From Streptomyces mangrovisoli (GTDB taxonomy: Bacteria > Actinomycetota > Actinomycetes > Streptomycetales > Streptomycetaceae), in assembly GCF_000974985.2 (NCBI RefSeq), contig NZ_LAVA02000071.1, positions 1-64,000 on the forward strand: 64,000 nt of DNA, in the 5' to 3' direction. Shown here one piece after another: positions 33,640 to 41,575 of this stretch. Positions within the stretch are counted from its first letter, which is position 1, and each line of letters opens with the position of its first letter. A program made the position numbers and the translations under genes. The notes beneath the pieces were generated by a model, which was not told where the DNA came from, searched no databases, and saw only the letters and a list, made by a program, of their open reading frames with translations.

Positions 33640-34383
33640 ATGTCCGCACACCGTTCCCCCCTGCGCCGCGCCGGCACCGTGACCGCTCTCGCCGCCGTCG
33701 GCCTGTTCGCCGCCGCCGGTGTCGCCTCCGCGCATGTCACCGTCCACCCCGAGAGCTACGCCAAGGGTGCCACCGACGGCCAGCTGACCTTCCGCGTGCC
33801 GAACGAGGAGGACAGCGCCGCCACCACCAAGGTGCAGGTCTTCCTGCCCACCGACCACCCGGTCCTCGGCGTGCTCGTCTCGCCGCACGACGGCTGGACC
33901 CCCAAGGTCACCACCACCAAGCTGAAGACGCCCGTCAAGACCGACGACGGCACCATCACCGAGGCCGTATCCGAGATCACCTGGACCGGCGGCAAGATCG
34001 GGGCCGGGCAGTACGAGGACTTCGACGTCGCCTTCGGGCAGCTGCCCGACGACACCGACCAGCTGACCTTCAAGGCCCTGCAGACCTACTCCGACGGCAA
34101 GACCGTCCGCTGGATCGAGCAGGCGCAGAGCGGGGACGACGAGCCCGAGAACCCGGCCCCGGTCGTCAAGCTCACGGCCAAGGGCGCCGGGGGCAGCGAG
34201 AGCGGCGAGCAGTCCCCGGCCGCCTCCACCGCCACCGCGTCGGCCGCCAAGAGCTCCGCCTCCGGTGACTCCGCAAGCGACTCCACCGCCCGCGGGCTCG
34301 GCATCGCGGGGCTGGTCGTGGGAGTCCTCGGGCTCGCGGCCGCGGCCTTCGCGCTGGTTCGGGCGCGCTCCGCGCGGTCGTAG
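33640..34383 (+). CDS. YcnI-family (DUF1775) exported copper-binding protein
   Basis: A 247-aa cell-envelope protein. Sec signal peptide ending VASA, so the mature chain starts with His (HVTVHPESYAKG); YcnI proteins bind Cu(II) with this N-terminal His. The YcnI core (about 33-180) includes KVQVFLPTDHPVLGV, DGWTPKVTT, and VSEITWTGG. A Ser/Ala linker and a C-terminal helix (GLGIAGLVVGVLGLAAAAFALV) followed by RARSARS anchor it in the membrane. It follows the Met/His-rich membrane protein and probably forms an envelope copper-handling pair with it. A CopC/PCuAC protein, often a neighbour of YcnI, is missing here. Confidence 0.9.
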   Translation: MSAHRSPLRRAGTVTALAAVGLFAAAGVASAHVTVHPESYAKGATDGQLTFRVPNEEDSAATTKVQVFLPTDHPVLGVLVSPHDGWTPKVTTTKLKTPVKTDDGTITEAVSEITWTGGKIGAGQYEDFDVAFGQLPDDTDQLTFKALQTYSDGKTVRWIEQAQSGDDEPENPAPVVKLTAKGAGGSESGEQSPAASTATASAAKSSASGDSASDSTARGLGIAGLVVGVLGLAAAAFALVRARSARS

Positions 34384-34414
34384 CAGCCGGACAGTGCGGG
34401 TCCGTCGTGGTTGA

Positions 34415-34459
34415 TCGCGCAGTTCCCCGCGCCCCTCAGGGCCGCGGGGAACTGCGCGA
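34415..34459. terminator. intergenic palindrome / bidirectional terminator hairpin 3
   Basis: A perfect 17-bp stem: TCGCGCAGTTCCCCGCG (34415-34431) against 34443-34459, with an 11-nt loop. It lies between the convergent YcnI and CDP-alcohol transferase genes, the ideal place for a bidirectional terminator. Same sequence as the hairpins at 25.6-25.8 kb. Confidence 0.8.
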
Positions 34460-34485
34460 CAAGCCCCTACCGGGCCATCACCCGG

Positions 34486-35271
34486 TCAGGAGTGCGTCAG
34501 CTCCAGCTCGCGTACGGGGCGGCTGTCCTCCCGGACGGGCTCGGCCTCGGCGACCGGAGCCGAGCCGTGCCGCCACAGCCACAGCACGTCCCGGCCGAAC
34601 GACCACACCAGCGACCCCAGCGCCGCCAGCACCACCGCCAGGTTCGCCGCCTGCGGCAGCAGCTGCGCGCCGGCCAGGAGCAGGCAGATGCCCTGGAGGG
34701 CGGCGACCGTCTTGCGGGCCATGCTGTGCGGGAGTTCGCCGTTCAGCCACGGCCAGACGCGGGCGGCGGCGACGAAGACGTAGCGCATGGTGCCGATCAG
34801 CAGCACCCACGGGCCGAGCTGCGTCGACACGTACACGCTGAGCACCAGGATCAGGAACGCGTCGACCTCCATGTCGAAACGCGCGCCGAGCGCCGTGGAC
34901 GTGCCGGTGGCGCGGGCGACCTTGCCGTCGACGCCGTCGAGGATGAGCGCCACGGCCGTCAGGCCGACCAGCAGCGACACCGGGGGCGAGCTCTCGAAGG
35001 AGTCCGCGACCAGCGCCGTCACACCGCCCACGAGGGTCGCCCGGCCGAGGGTGACCCGGTTCGCCGGGCCGAATGAGCGCGGCCGGGTGCGGTGCAGGGC
35101 CCGGGAGAGCACCGCCCAGGTGGCGACGGCGAAGACCAGGCCGGTCACCCAGCCCGCGGGGCCCATGCCGATCGCCGAGCCGAGCAGGGCCAGCAACAGG
35201 ATCTGTACGCCCGCTCCCACAGCGGTCTCCTGCTGGACCGGCCTTGCGTCGTAAGTGTTGTTCAGGACCAC
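34486..35271 (-). CDS. CDP-alcohol phosphatidyltransferase family protein
   Basis: A 261-aa integral-membrane enzyme that would transfer a substituted phosphate from a CDP-linked donor to an alcohol. The family signature is complete: DGVDGKVAR, then GARFDMEVD, giving D112-x2-D115-G-x2-A-R...G-x3-D133-x3-D137, the di-metal site. About six membrane helices. GTG 35271 is chosen as GGAGG lies eight bases upstream; the longer frame is not supported. It is divergent, 107 bp from the dehydrogenase that begins the biosynthetic cluster, and so may share its control. The acceptor alcohol is unknown; in the cluster context it could attach a lipid or phospho-alcohol to the product. Confidence 0.88.
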   Translation of the reverse strand: MVLNNTYDARPVQQETAVGAGVQILLLALLGSAIGMGPAGWVTGLVFAVATWAVLSRALHRTRPRSFGPANRVTLGRATLVGGVTALVADSFESSPPVSLLVGLTAVALILDGVDGKVARATGTSTALGARFDMEVDAFLILVLSVYVSTQLGPWVLLIGTMRYVFVAAARVWPWLNGELPHSMARKTVAALQGICLLLAGAQLLPQAANLAVVLAALGSLVWSFGRDVLWLWRHGSAPVAEAEPVREDSRPVRELELTHS

Positions 35272-35378
35272 CGCACGTCCTCCGGCCGAGTGACAGAGTC
35301 GATCAACGCCGCGTACTGTGCGCGGCCTGTGCACTTCTCGGTACGTGCACCACTTCCCGAACGTTCAGGAGGATGCCG
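35272..35378. promoter_or_regulatory. divergent promoter gap with twin GTGCAC sites
   Basis: GTGCAC occurs at 35329-35334 and 35345-35350; each copy is its own palindrome, with centres 16 bp apart. The gap separates the CDP-alcohol transferase and dehydrogenase starts, so a regulator bound here could control both arms of the cluster. No clear -35/-10 was assigned. Confidence 0.35.
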
Positions 35379-36419
35379 ATGAACCGCTCCGCGCGTGCCT
35401 TCTGGCTCCGCTCGCCCGGCCACGGCGAGGTCCGTGACACCGCCCTGCCCGAGCCCGAGGAGGGCGAGGTCGTGGTGCGTTCGCTGTACTCCGGTGTCTC
35501 GCGGGGCACGGAGACCCTCGTGTTCCGCGGCGGCGTACCGGAGAACCAGCACGCGGCGATGCGGGCACCGTTCCAGGAGGGCGACTTCCCCGGACCGGTG
35601 AAGTACGGCTACCTCAGCGTCGGTGTGGTCGAGGAAGGGCCCGACTCCCTCCTCGGGCGTACGGTGTTCTGCCTGTACCCGCATCAGACGCGGTACGTCG
35701 TCCCCGTGAGCGCCGTGACCGTGGTGCCCGACTCCGTGCCTGCCGCGCGCGCCGTGCTCGCCGGGACCGTGGAGACCGCCGTCAACGCCCTCTGGGACGC
35801 GGCCCCCATGATCGGCGACCGGATCGCCGTCGTCGGCGGCGGCATGGTCGGCTGCTCGGTGGCCGCCCTGCTCGCCCGCTTCCCCGGCGTACGGCTGCAA
35901 CTCGTCGACGCCGACCCCGCGCGCGCCAAGACCGCCGAGGCCCTCGGCGTCGGCTTTGCCGCGCCCGGCGACGCGCTCGGCGACTGCGACCTCGTCGTGC
36001 ACGCCAGCGCCACCGAGCAGGGTCTCGCCCGCTCCCTCGAACTGCTGGCCCCGGAGGGTACGGTCGTCGAACTCAGCTGGTACGGCGACCGGACGGTCAG
36101 CCTTCCGCTCGGCGAGGCGTTCCACTCCCGCCGGCTCACCCTGCGCAGCAGCCAGGTCGGCACCGTCTCCCCGCGGCGCGCCTCCCGCTCCTACGCCGAC
36201 CGGCTCGCCCTCGCCCTCGACCTGCTCGCCGATCCGGCGCTCGACGCCCTGATCACCGGGGAGAGCGCCTTCGACGAACTGCCCGACGTGATGCCCGAGC
36301 TGGCCTCCGGCAGGATCCCCGCGCTGTGTCATCTGGTCCGCTATCCGGACCCTGGTCCGGACCTCGTTCCGGACGCCGGTTCGGAAGCCGGTTCAGGCCC
36401 GTGTTCGGACCCCGCCTGA
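35379..36419 (+). CDS. zinc-type alcohol dehydrogenase-like oxidoreductase
   Basis: A 346-aa medium-chain dehydrogenase/reductase. The Rossmann fold motif is VVGGGMVGCSVAALLA (about residues 150-165), and the N-terminal GroES-like domain has YSGVSRGTETLVF and GYLSVGVVEEG. The usual catalytic-zinc Cys and the structural four-Cys lobe are absent, so it may work without zinc. ATG 35379 is preferred because AGGAGG lies six bases upstream; the ATG at 35373 directly abuts that site. The C-terminus is a degenerate Pro/Asp/Ser/Gly repeat (PGPDLVPDAGSEAGSG). It is the first gene of the + strand biosynthetic cluster, 175 bp before the PTPS homologue; its substrate is presumably a cluster intermediate. 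Confidence 0.85.
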   Translation: MNRSARAFWLRSPGHGEVRDTALPEPEEGEVVVRSLYSGVSRGTETLVFRGGVPENQHAAMRAPFQEGDFPGPVKYGYLSVGVVEEGPDSLLGRTVFCLYPHQTRYVVPVSAVTVVPDSVPAARAVLAGTVETAVNALWDAAPMIGDRIAVVGGGMVGCSVAALLARFPGVRLQLVDADPARAKTAEALGVGFAAPGDALGDCDLVVHASATEQGLARSLELLAPEGTVVELSWYGDRTVSLPLGEAFHSRRLTLRSSQVGTVSPRRASRSYADRLALALDLLADPALDALITGESAFDELPDVMPELASGRIPALCHLVRYPDPGPDLVPDAGSEAGSGPCSDPA

Positions 36420-36421
36420 CG

Positions 36422-36440
36422 GAATCGTTGACTCCGATTC
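36422..36440 (+). promoter_or_regulatory. inverted repeat around a -35-like TTGACT
   Basis: GAATCG (36422-36427) and CGATTC (36435-36440) are exact inverted arms that enclose TTGACTC. TTGACT (36428-36433) resembles a -35; a weak TTCATT follows 17 bases later. This may be the promoter of the PTPS-to-LPTM operon, or a short stem-loop after the dehydrogenase stop. Confidence 0.4.
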
Positions 36441-36594
36441 GGTCCGGTAGTTCATTCCGGTACGGCTTGCGCGCCTGACCTGAGAAAAGAGTGTGAGCCG
36501 ACTGAACGCGGGGGAGCGAAGAGCCGTACTACACGGCATCCACCGGAAGTAATCCACCGGTGGGCCAGACGCGCCGCACCTGGAGGGTCGTCCG

Positions 36595-36993
36595 TTGTTC
36601 AGTGTCACCGTCCGCGATCACATCATGATCGCCCACAGCTTCCGCGGCGAGGTCTTCGGACCTGCGCAGCGCCTGCACGGAGCCACGTTCCTCGTCGACG
36701 CCACATTCCGGCGGGAGCAGCTGGACGACGACAACATCGTCGTCGACATCGGACTCGCCACCCAGGAACTCGGTTCCGTGGCAGCCGAGTTGAACTACCA
36801 AAACCTCGACGACGTGCCCGAGTTCGCCGGGATCAACACCTCGACCGAGTTCCTCGCCAAGGTGATCGCGGACCGGCTCGCCGAGGCGATCCACAAGGGC
36901 GCCCTCGGCGAGGGCGCCAAGGGCATCGCGGGGATCTCCGTCACCCTGCACGAGTCGCATGTCGCCTGGGCGAGTTACGAGCGTGCGCTGTGA
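36595..36993 (+). CDS. 6-pyruvoyltetrahydropterin synthase homologue, catalytically degenerate
   Basis: A 132-aa T-fold protein of the PTPS/QueD family. TTG 36595 has GGAGGG seven bases upstream. The fold is clear (VTVRDHIMIAHSF, RLHGATFLVDATF, NYQNLDDVPEF, LHESHVAWASY), but the second zinc-ligand His of HGH is Ala30, and there is no Cys at all in the chain, so the catalytic Cys is missing. True PTPS activity is therefore unlikely. Late glutamate/histidine residues that hold a pterin-like ring are kept. From memory, the S. coelicolor homologue SCO6650 was crystallised and found to lack zinc and the catalytic triad. GTGA overlap (36990-36993) couples it to the glycosyltransferase. It may bind or reshape a pyrimidine or pterin-like intermediate. 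Confidence 0.88.
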   Translation: MFSVTVRDHIMIAHSFRGEVFGPAQRLHGATFLVDATFRREQLDDDNIVVDIGLATQELGSVAAELNYQNLDDVPEFAGINTSTEFLAKVIADRLAEAIHKGALGEGAKGIAGISVTLHESHVAWASYERAL

Positions 36994-38171
36994 CGGACAC
37001 GACCCTGGACCCGGCCCGGCTCACCTACGTGCCCGCGCAACCGAACGCCCGCAAGAACGGCGATCTGCTCCCCATGTCCCTGCGCACCGTGTACTTCGTC
37101 ATGCCGGGCGGGGTCGACGACCCGTCCGCGCCGAGCGGCGGCAACGCCTACGACCGGCGCGTCTGTCTGGACCTGCCCGGCTTCGGCTGGCAGGTCGACA
37201 AGCTCGCCGTCGCCGGTGACTGGCCCCGGCCCAAGGAGGCGGACCGCGCCGAACTCGCGCGCACTCTGGGCGCGTTGCCCGACGGCGCCGTCGTACTGAT
37301 GGACGGGATCGTCGCCTGCGGCGTCCCCGAGATCGTGGTCCCCGAGGCCGAACGGCTGCGCCTCGCCGTCCTGGTCCACCTGCCGCTCGGCGACGAGCGG
37401 GGCCTCGACCCCGCGACCGCCGCCGACCTCGACGCCCGGGAACGCGCCGTGCTGCGCGCCGTCCCCGCCGTCATCGCGACCAGCGACTGGGCGGTCCGCC
37501 GCCTGGTCTCGCACCACGGACTCGCCCCCGAGCGGGTGCACGCCGCGACCCCCGGCGCCGACATCGCGCCGCTCGCGGTGGGCACCGACGGTGTCTCCCG
37601 GCTGCTGTGCGTGGCCTCGCTGACACCGCGCAAGGGTCAGCACCGGCTGATCGAGGCGCTCGCCACGGCGACCGACCTGCCGTGGAGCTGCGTCCTCGTC
37701 GGCGGTCTCGGACAGGACCCGGAGTACGTCGCCCATCTGCGGTCCCTCATCGCCAAGTACGGCATCGGGGACCGGATCACCCTCGCCGGACCGCAGGCCG
37801 GCGCCCGGCTCGACGCCACCTACGCGGCCGCCGACCTGATGGTGCTGATGTCGTACGCGGAGACCTACGGCATGGCCGTGACCGAGGCGCTGGCCCGCGG
37901 CATCCCGGTGCTGGCCACCGATGTCGGCGGGCTGCCGGAGGCGCTCGGCCGCGCCCCCGACGGCGGGGTGCCCGGCATCCTCGTCCCGCCGGAGGACCCG
38001 GCCGCGCTCGCTGTCGAGTTGCGCGCCTGGTTCGGCGAGGCCGACGTGCGGCGCCGGCTGAAGGCGGCCGCCCGCGGGCGGCGGGCCGCCCTGGACGGCT
38101 GGGCCACCACGGCCCGCAGCCTGGCCGGCGTCCTGGGCCGGCTCCCCAGCGAGCCCAGGAGGGCGGCATGA
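36990..38171 (+). CDS. GT4-type glycosyltransferase
   Basis: A 393-aa GT-B-fold glycosyltransferase. The N-terminal acceptor half (1-185) contains VYFVMPGGVDDPSAPSGGNA; the donor half has the usual LLCVASLTPRKGQHRLIEAL strand and the E-x7-E-like segment ETYGMAVTEALARGIPVLAT near 295. No signal or membrane segment, so it acts in the cytosol or at the membrane face. It overlaps the PTPS homologue upstream and the methyltransferase downstream by four bases each, so all three are made together. In this cluster it likely glycosylates the pyrimidine/pterin-derived product; donor and acceptor are not predictable. Confidence 0.9.
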   Translation: MTDTTLDPARLTYVPAQPNARKNGDLLPMSLRTVYFVMPGGVDDPSAPSGGNAYDRRVCLDLPGFGWQVDKLAVAGDWPRPKEADRAELARTLGALPDGAVVLMDGIVACGVPEIVVPEAERLRLAVLVHLPLGDERGLDPATAADLDARERAVLRAVPAVIATSDWAVRRLVSHHGLAPERVHAATPGADIAPLAVGTDGVSRLLCVASLTPRKGQHRLIEALATATDLPWSCVLVGGLGQDPEYVAHLRSLIAKYGIGDRITLAGPQAGARLDATYAAADLMVLMSYAETYGMAVTEALARGIPVLATDVGGLPEALGRAPDGGVPGILVPPEDPAALAVELRAWFGEADVRRRLKAAARGRRAALDGWATTARSLAGVLGRLPSEPRRAA

Positions 38172-39307
38172 GCGGAACCACGGCTTCCAAGCCTGCTTCT
38201 GATACGGCGTCCCCGGCGCCCGGCGCCACGGCCGGCGGCCGCCAGGGCAAGGTCCCGGTCCAGCCGGGGCCGCGCGAGGCGAAGGACGGGGAGGTGGGCG
38301 CCGTGACCGGCGAGACCACGGGCGGGACGGCCCGATCGGCCACGGCGGCCGCGGCAGCCGGTACGGCTTCGGGCGCGGCCGGCGGGCCCGCGGACGACGG
38401 TGCGGTCATCGCCGGGGCCGGCCCCGTCCGGGCGGCCGAGCGGGCCACCCTGCGGCTGCGCGACACCGACCCCGAGGAGCCGCCCCGCTACGCGCCCGAG
38501 TGGCTCGCGCTGCGGGAGGAGGCCGACGCCTTCGCCCGCGCCGCCGACCTGCTCGACCCGCTGCGCATCCGGCTCGCCAACCTGCCCGGCCGCGCGCACG
38601 GGACCGTCATCCACGACCTGGGCTGCGGCACCGGCTCCATGGGCCGCTGGCTGGCCCCGCGGCTGGACGGCGCCCAGCACTGGGTCCTGCACGACCGCGA
38701 CCCCTACCTGCTGCACTTCGCGGCCGTGGCCTCGCCCCGCGCGGCCGCCGACGGCAGCCGGGTCACCGTGGAGACCCGGCGCGGCGACGTCGCCCGGCTC
38801 ACCCCGGACGCGCTCGTGGGCGCCACCCTCGTGACCGCCTCCGCCCTCCTCGACGTGCTGACCCGCGAGGAGGTCGAGGCGCTCGCCGAGGCCTGTGCCG
38901 GGGCGAGCTGCCCGGCCCTGCTGACGCTGTCGGTCGCGGGCCGGGTCGAGCTCGAACCGGCGCACCCGCTGGACACCGAGATCGTCGAGGCGTTCAACGC
39001 CCACCAGCGGCGGGACGGACTGCTCGGCCCGGACGCGGTCGACGTCGCCTGCGAGGCGTTCGGGGAACGCGGCGCCACCGTCATCGTGCACCCGAGCGCC
39101 TGGCGGCTCGGCCCGGAGCAGGCCGAGCTCACCGCGCAGTGGCTGCGCGGCTGGGTCGGCGCGGCCGTCGAGGAGAGCCCCGAGCTCGCGGAACGCGCCG
39201 AGGCCTATCTGGCCGAGCGCCTCGCGGCCTGCGCGGCCGGCGAGCTGCGGGTCGTCGTGCACCACAACGACCTGCTGGCGCTGGCCCGGCCGACGGACGG
39301 TGCCTGA
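38168..39307 (+). CDS. SAM-dependent methyltransferase with disordered N-terminus
   Basis: A 379-aa class I methyltransferase. The first ~95 residues are low-complexity Ala/Gly/Thr/Pro and probably disordered; the catalytic domain starts near PPRYAPEWLALREEAD. The SAM-binding motif is VIHDLGCGTGSMGRWL, with the acidic motif II HDRDPYLLHF and motif IV-like VTASALLDVL. ATG 38168 overlaps the glycosyltransferase stop (ATGA, 38168-38171), and its own stop shares one base with the next ATG. The target is presumably a cluster intermediate or the sugar. The long N-terminal tail is unusual for the family and is shared in style with the next gene's repeat-rich N-terminus. Confidence 0.87.
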   Translation: MSGTTASKPASDTASPAPGATAGGRQGKVPVQPGPREAKDGEVGAVTGETTGGTARSATAAAAAGTASGAAGGPADDGAVIAGAGPVRAAERATLRLRDTDPEEPPRYAPEWLALREEADAFARAADLLDPLRIRLANLPGRAHGTVIHDLGCGTGSMGRWLAPRLDGAQHWVLHDRDPYLLHFAAVASPRAAADGSRVTVETRRGDVARLTPDALVGATLVTASALLDVLTREEVEALAEACAGASCPALLTLSVAGRVELEPAHPLDTEIVEAFNAHQRRDGLLGPDAVDVACEAFGERGATVIVHPSAWRLGPEQAELTAQWLRGWVGAAVEESPELAERAEAYLAERLAACAAGELRVVVHHNDLLALARPTDGA

Positions 39308-40905
39308 TGAGCGTGCAGACGGTGGGTGCGGCCGGTCCGCTCGCCCGCATACGCGAGGGGTACGGCGGCGCGCGCGGGAAGGCTCAGGGCGCGCGGGTCA
39401 CCGTCACCCTCGAGAAGCAGGCCGGCGACGACGCGCAGACGACCACCGGGCGCGAGGCGATAGCCGCCGGGCGTGAGGCCAAGGCCGCGGGGCATGAGGC
39501 CAAGGCCGCCGGGCGTGAGACGAAGGCCGCCGGCCATGACGCCAAGCCCGCCGCGCGGGAGGCCGAGGCCGCCGGGCGTGAGGTCAAGCCCGTCGGGCAT
39601 GGCGTGAAGGATCTGGCCGTCGGGGGAGCCGTCGCCCGGGAAGCCGTCGCCCGGGAGGCGGAGCACAGCGTCGCCCGGGAGGTGCAGCCCGCCCCGAGGG
39701 AGACCCGGGCCGCCGCCGTCGCCCCCGACGCCTCCACCCCGCGGCGCGGCAGCGCAGCCGCCCGCGCCCTGCGCACCCACTTCGGCACCGTCGCCGGAGT
39801 CGCCATCCTCGGCCTGCTGCTGTGGCGGCTCGGCACCGGCGTCTTCCTGGACGGGCTGCGCCGCATCGACGGCCCGACGCTGGCCGTGGCGCTGATCGTC
39901 GGCGCCGTCACCACCGTCTTCAGCGCCTGGCGCTGGCAGTTGGTGGCCCGCGGGCTGAACATCCGGCTGCCCCTCGGAGCCGCCACCGCCGACTACTACC
40001 GCGCGCTGTTCCTCAACGCGGCCCTGCCCGGCGGGGTCCTCGGCGACGTGCACCGCGCGGTCCGGCACGGGCAGAGCGCGGGCGACGTCGGGCGCGGCGT
40101 GCGCGCCGTGGTCCTGGAGCGGGCCGCCGGCCAGATCGCCCTGACCGTCACCGGCGTCACGGTCCTGCTGACCGTGCCCTCCCCGGTCCTCGTCGAGGCC
40201 CGCAACGTCGCCCCGCTGGCGCTCTTCGCCGCCGTGGGCGCGTTCGCCGTGGTCACGGCCGTACGGATGAACCGGGCTCCGTCCACCCGCGGCCGGGTGC
40301 TGCGCAGGACGCTCGCCGAGGCGCGCGAGTGCCTGTTCTCCCGCCGCAACGGGCCCGGTGTCGCCCTGTCCTCGGCCGTCGTCCTCGCCGGCCACATCGC
40401 GATGTTCGTGGTCGCCGCCCGGGTCGTCGGGGTCGACGCCTCCGCGCTGGTGCTGCTGCCGCTCGCGATCCTCGCGCTGGTGGCCATGGGCATCCCGCTG
40501 AACATCGGCGGCTTCGGCCCCCGGGAGGGCGCCACCGCCTGGGCGTTCGCCGCCGCCGGGCTCGGCGAGGGCGACGGGCTGTCCGTCGCGGTGGTCTACG
40601 GCGTGCTCAGCTTCGCCGCCAGCCTGCCCGGAGCCCTCGTCCTGATCGCCCGCTGGTACACCGGCCTGCGCGAGCGGGCGCAGGCGCCGGAGGCGGCGGA
40701 CGCGGCGGCCGGACCCGCCGATACCGCGCGGAATTCGGGGAATTCGAAGGCGGAGGTCTCCGGGTCCGCCGCGGCGGACCCGGAGGCGGCTCAGGTCAGC
40801 AACTCGACATACGCGCCGAAGGATTCCGCGAGGCTCGCCAGCAAAGCCTTCCCCTTTTCCGCCGAACCCAGGGAAGGACGGCCGATGACACCCGATTCGG
40901 TATAG
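39307..40905 (+). CDS. LPTM-type (YbhN/flippase-like) membrane protein with 7-residue repeats
   Basis: A 532-aa membrane protein. Residues about 125-450 have eight or so helices and match the lysylphosphatidylglycerol-synthase transmembrane (YbhN/UPF0104) family, with the conserved segments LWRLGTGVFLDGLRRIDGPT, NAALPGGVLGDVHRA and MGIPLNIGGFGPREGA. There is no synthetase domain, so aminoacylation is not expected; relatives act as flippases or transfer helpers. Residues 48-104 are a heptapeptide repeat (GREAKAA-like). The last ~38 residues lie antisense to the end of the creatininase gene, a 115-bp convergent overlap. It is the last + strand gene of the cluster and may move the product across the membrane. 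Confidence 0.85.
   Translation: MSVQTVGAAGPLARIREGYGGARGKAQGARVTVTLEKQAGDDAQTTTGREAIAAGREAKAAGHEAKAAGRETKAAGHDAKPAAREAEAAGREVKPVGHGVKDLAVGGAVAREAVAREAEHSVAREVQPAPRETRAAAVAPDASTPRRGSAAARALRTHFGTVAGVAILGLLLWRLGTGVFLDGLRRIDGPTLAVALIVGAVTTVFSAWRWQLVARGLNIRLPLGAATADYYRALFLNAALPGGVLGDVHRAVRHGQSAGDVGRGVRAVVLERAAGQIALTVTGVTVLLTVPSPVLVEARNVAPLALFAAVGAFAVVTAVRMNRAPSTRGRVLRRTLAEARECLFSRRNGPGVALSSAVVLAGHIAMFVVAARVVGVDASALVLLPLAILALVAMGIPLNIGGFGPREGATAWAFAAAGLGEGDGLSVAVVYGVLSFAASLPGALVLIARWYTGLRERAQAPEAADAAAGPADTARNSGNSKAEVSGSAAADPEAAQVSNSTYAPKDSARLASKAFPFSAEPREGRPMTPDSV
39448..39615 (+). repeat. 21-bp in-frame repeat, eight copies
   Basis: Eight units of 21 bp starting GGGCGTGAG or GGGCATGAG code for seven-residue motifs such as GREAKAA, GHEAKAA and GRETKAA. 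They lie in the N-terminal cytosolic tail of the LPTM-type protein. Alternating charge suggests a helical or coiled-coil spacer. Confidence 0.85.
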
Positions 40906-41537
40906 GCGGACATTCCGACGGTGAGCAGATGCCGGCGGTCGTCCGCGGTGAAATCGGCGGACTCGTTGCCGGGCCGGACCAGTTCGGGATGAGCGTGCAG
41001 CAGAATGGAGGTCTCGATTTCCCCCGCGTGCATGTCGGTGAGGAGCGAGGTCACCACCCCCGCCCGCTCCCGCGCCGTCTCCCAGTCCTCCGCGGCCGGG
41101 AACAGCGCCATCCGCTCACCGCGCGCGGAGGACTCCTGAACCACGTTGCCCAGCACGTAGTTGCCGCCGTGCCCGTTGACCACCACCAGGGCGTCGACGC
41201 CCGAGCGGCGCAGCGAGTCCGCGATGTCCCTGACCACCGCGTGAAGAGTCACGGAGGAGATGCTGACGGTCCCCGGCCACGCCGCATGTTCGTGCGAGCA
41301 GGCGATCGTCACGGGAGGAAGGAGGTGCACCGGGTGCGCAGCGGCGATCTCCCGGGCGATGGCACAGGCGACGAGCGTGTCGGTCGCCAGCGGAAGAAAC
41401 GGACCGTGCTGTTCGAAGCTCCCGACCGGAAGGACGGCGACCTGTGTTGAAACGCCCGCCCCCCGCGTCCGTACGTCTTCCGTAGTGTCCGCCGGCAACA
41501 GACCGTATGCTGCCGAACCCGCGCCCGAACCAACCAT
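40791..41537 (-). CDS. creatininase-family amidohydrolase (candidate FAPy deformylase)
   Basis: A 248-aa metal-dependent amidohydrolase. The family metal ligands and signature are complete: PVGSFEQHGPFLPLATDT (Glu42, His44, Asp53), SHEH (82-84), NGHGGN (His123) and HAGEIETS (170-177). The archaeal FAPy deformylase ArfB belongs to this family and removes formate from the product of a GTP cyclohydrolase. Here the gene is divergent, 38 bp from a GTP cyclohydrolase II homologue with a Met120 change that should release FAPy, so FAPy deformylation is the best-supported role. Creatinine amidohydrolase activity is the alternative but no creatine genes are near. It overlaps the LPTM gene end by 115 bp. 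ATG 41537 is used; alternative downstream starts are possible. Confidence 0.85.
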   Translation of the reverse strand: MVGSGAGSAAYGLLPADTTEDVRTRGAGVSTQVAVLPVGSFEQHGPFLPLATDTLVACAIAREIAAAHPVHLLPPVTIACSHEHAAWPGTVSISSVTLHAVVRDIADSLRRSGVDALVVVNGHGGNYVLGNVVQESSARGERMALFPAAEDWETARERAGVVTSLLTDMHAGEIETSILLHAHPELVRPGNESADFTADDRRHLLTVGMSAYTESGVIGRPSLGSAEKGKALLASLAESFGAYVELLT

Positions 41538-41575
41538 TTCTTCACGGCCTTTCGTCTCTGCTTAGGAATCAGATC

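Noticed and set aside
36595..36993. QueD or PTPS for queuosine or biopterin
   Set aside because: No Cys in the chain and an incomplete zinc motif; no queC/queE genes near it.
39307..40905. Lysylphosphatidylglycerol synthetase
   Set aside because: Only the membrane domain family is present; there is no C-terminal aminoacyl-transferase domain, so lysyl transfer is not supported.
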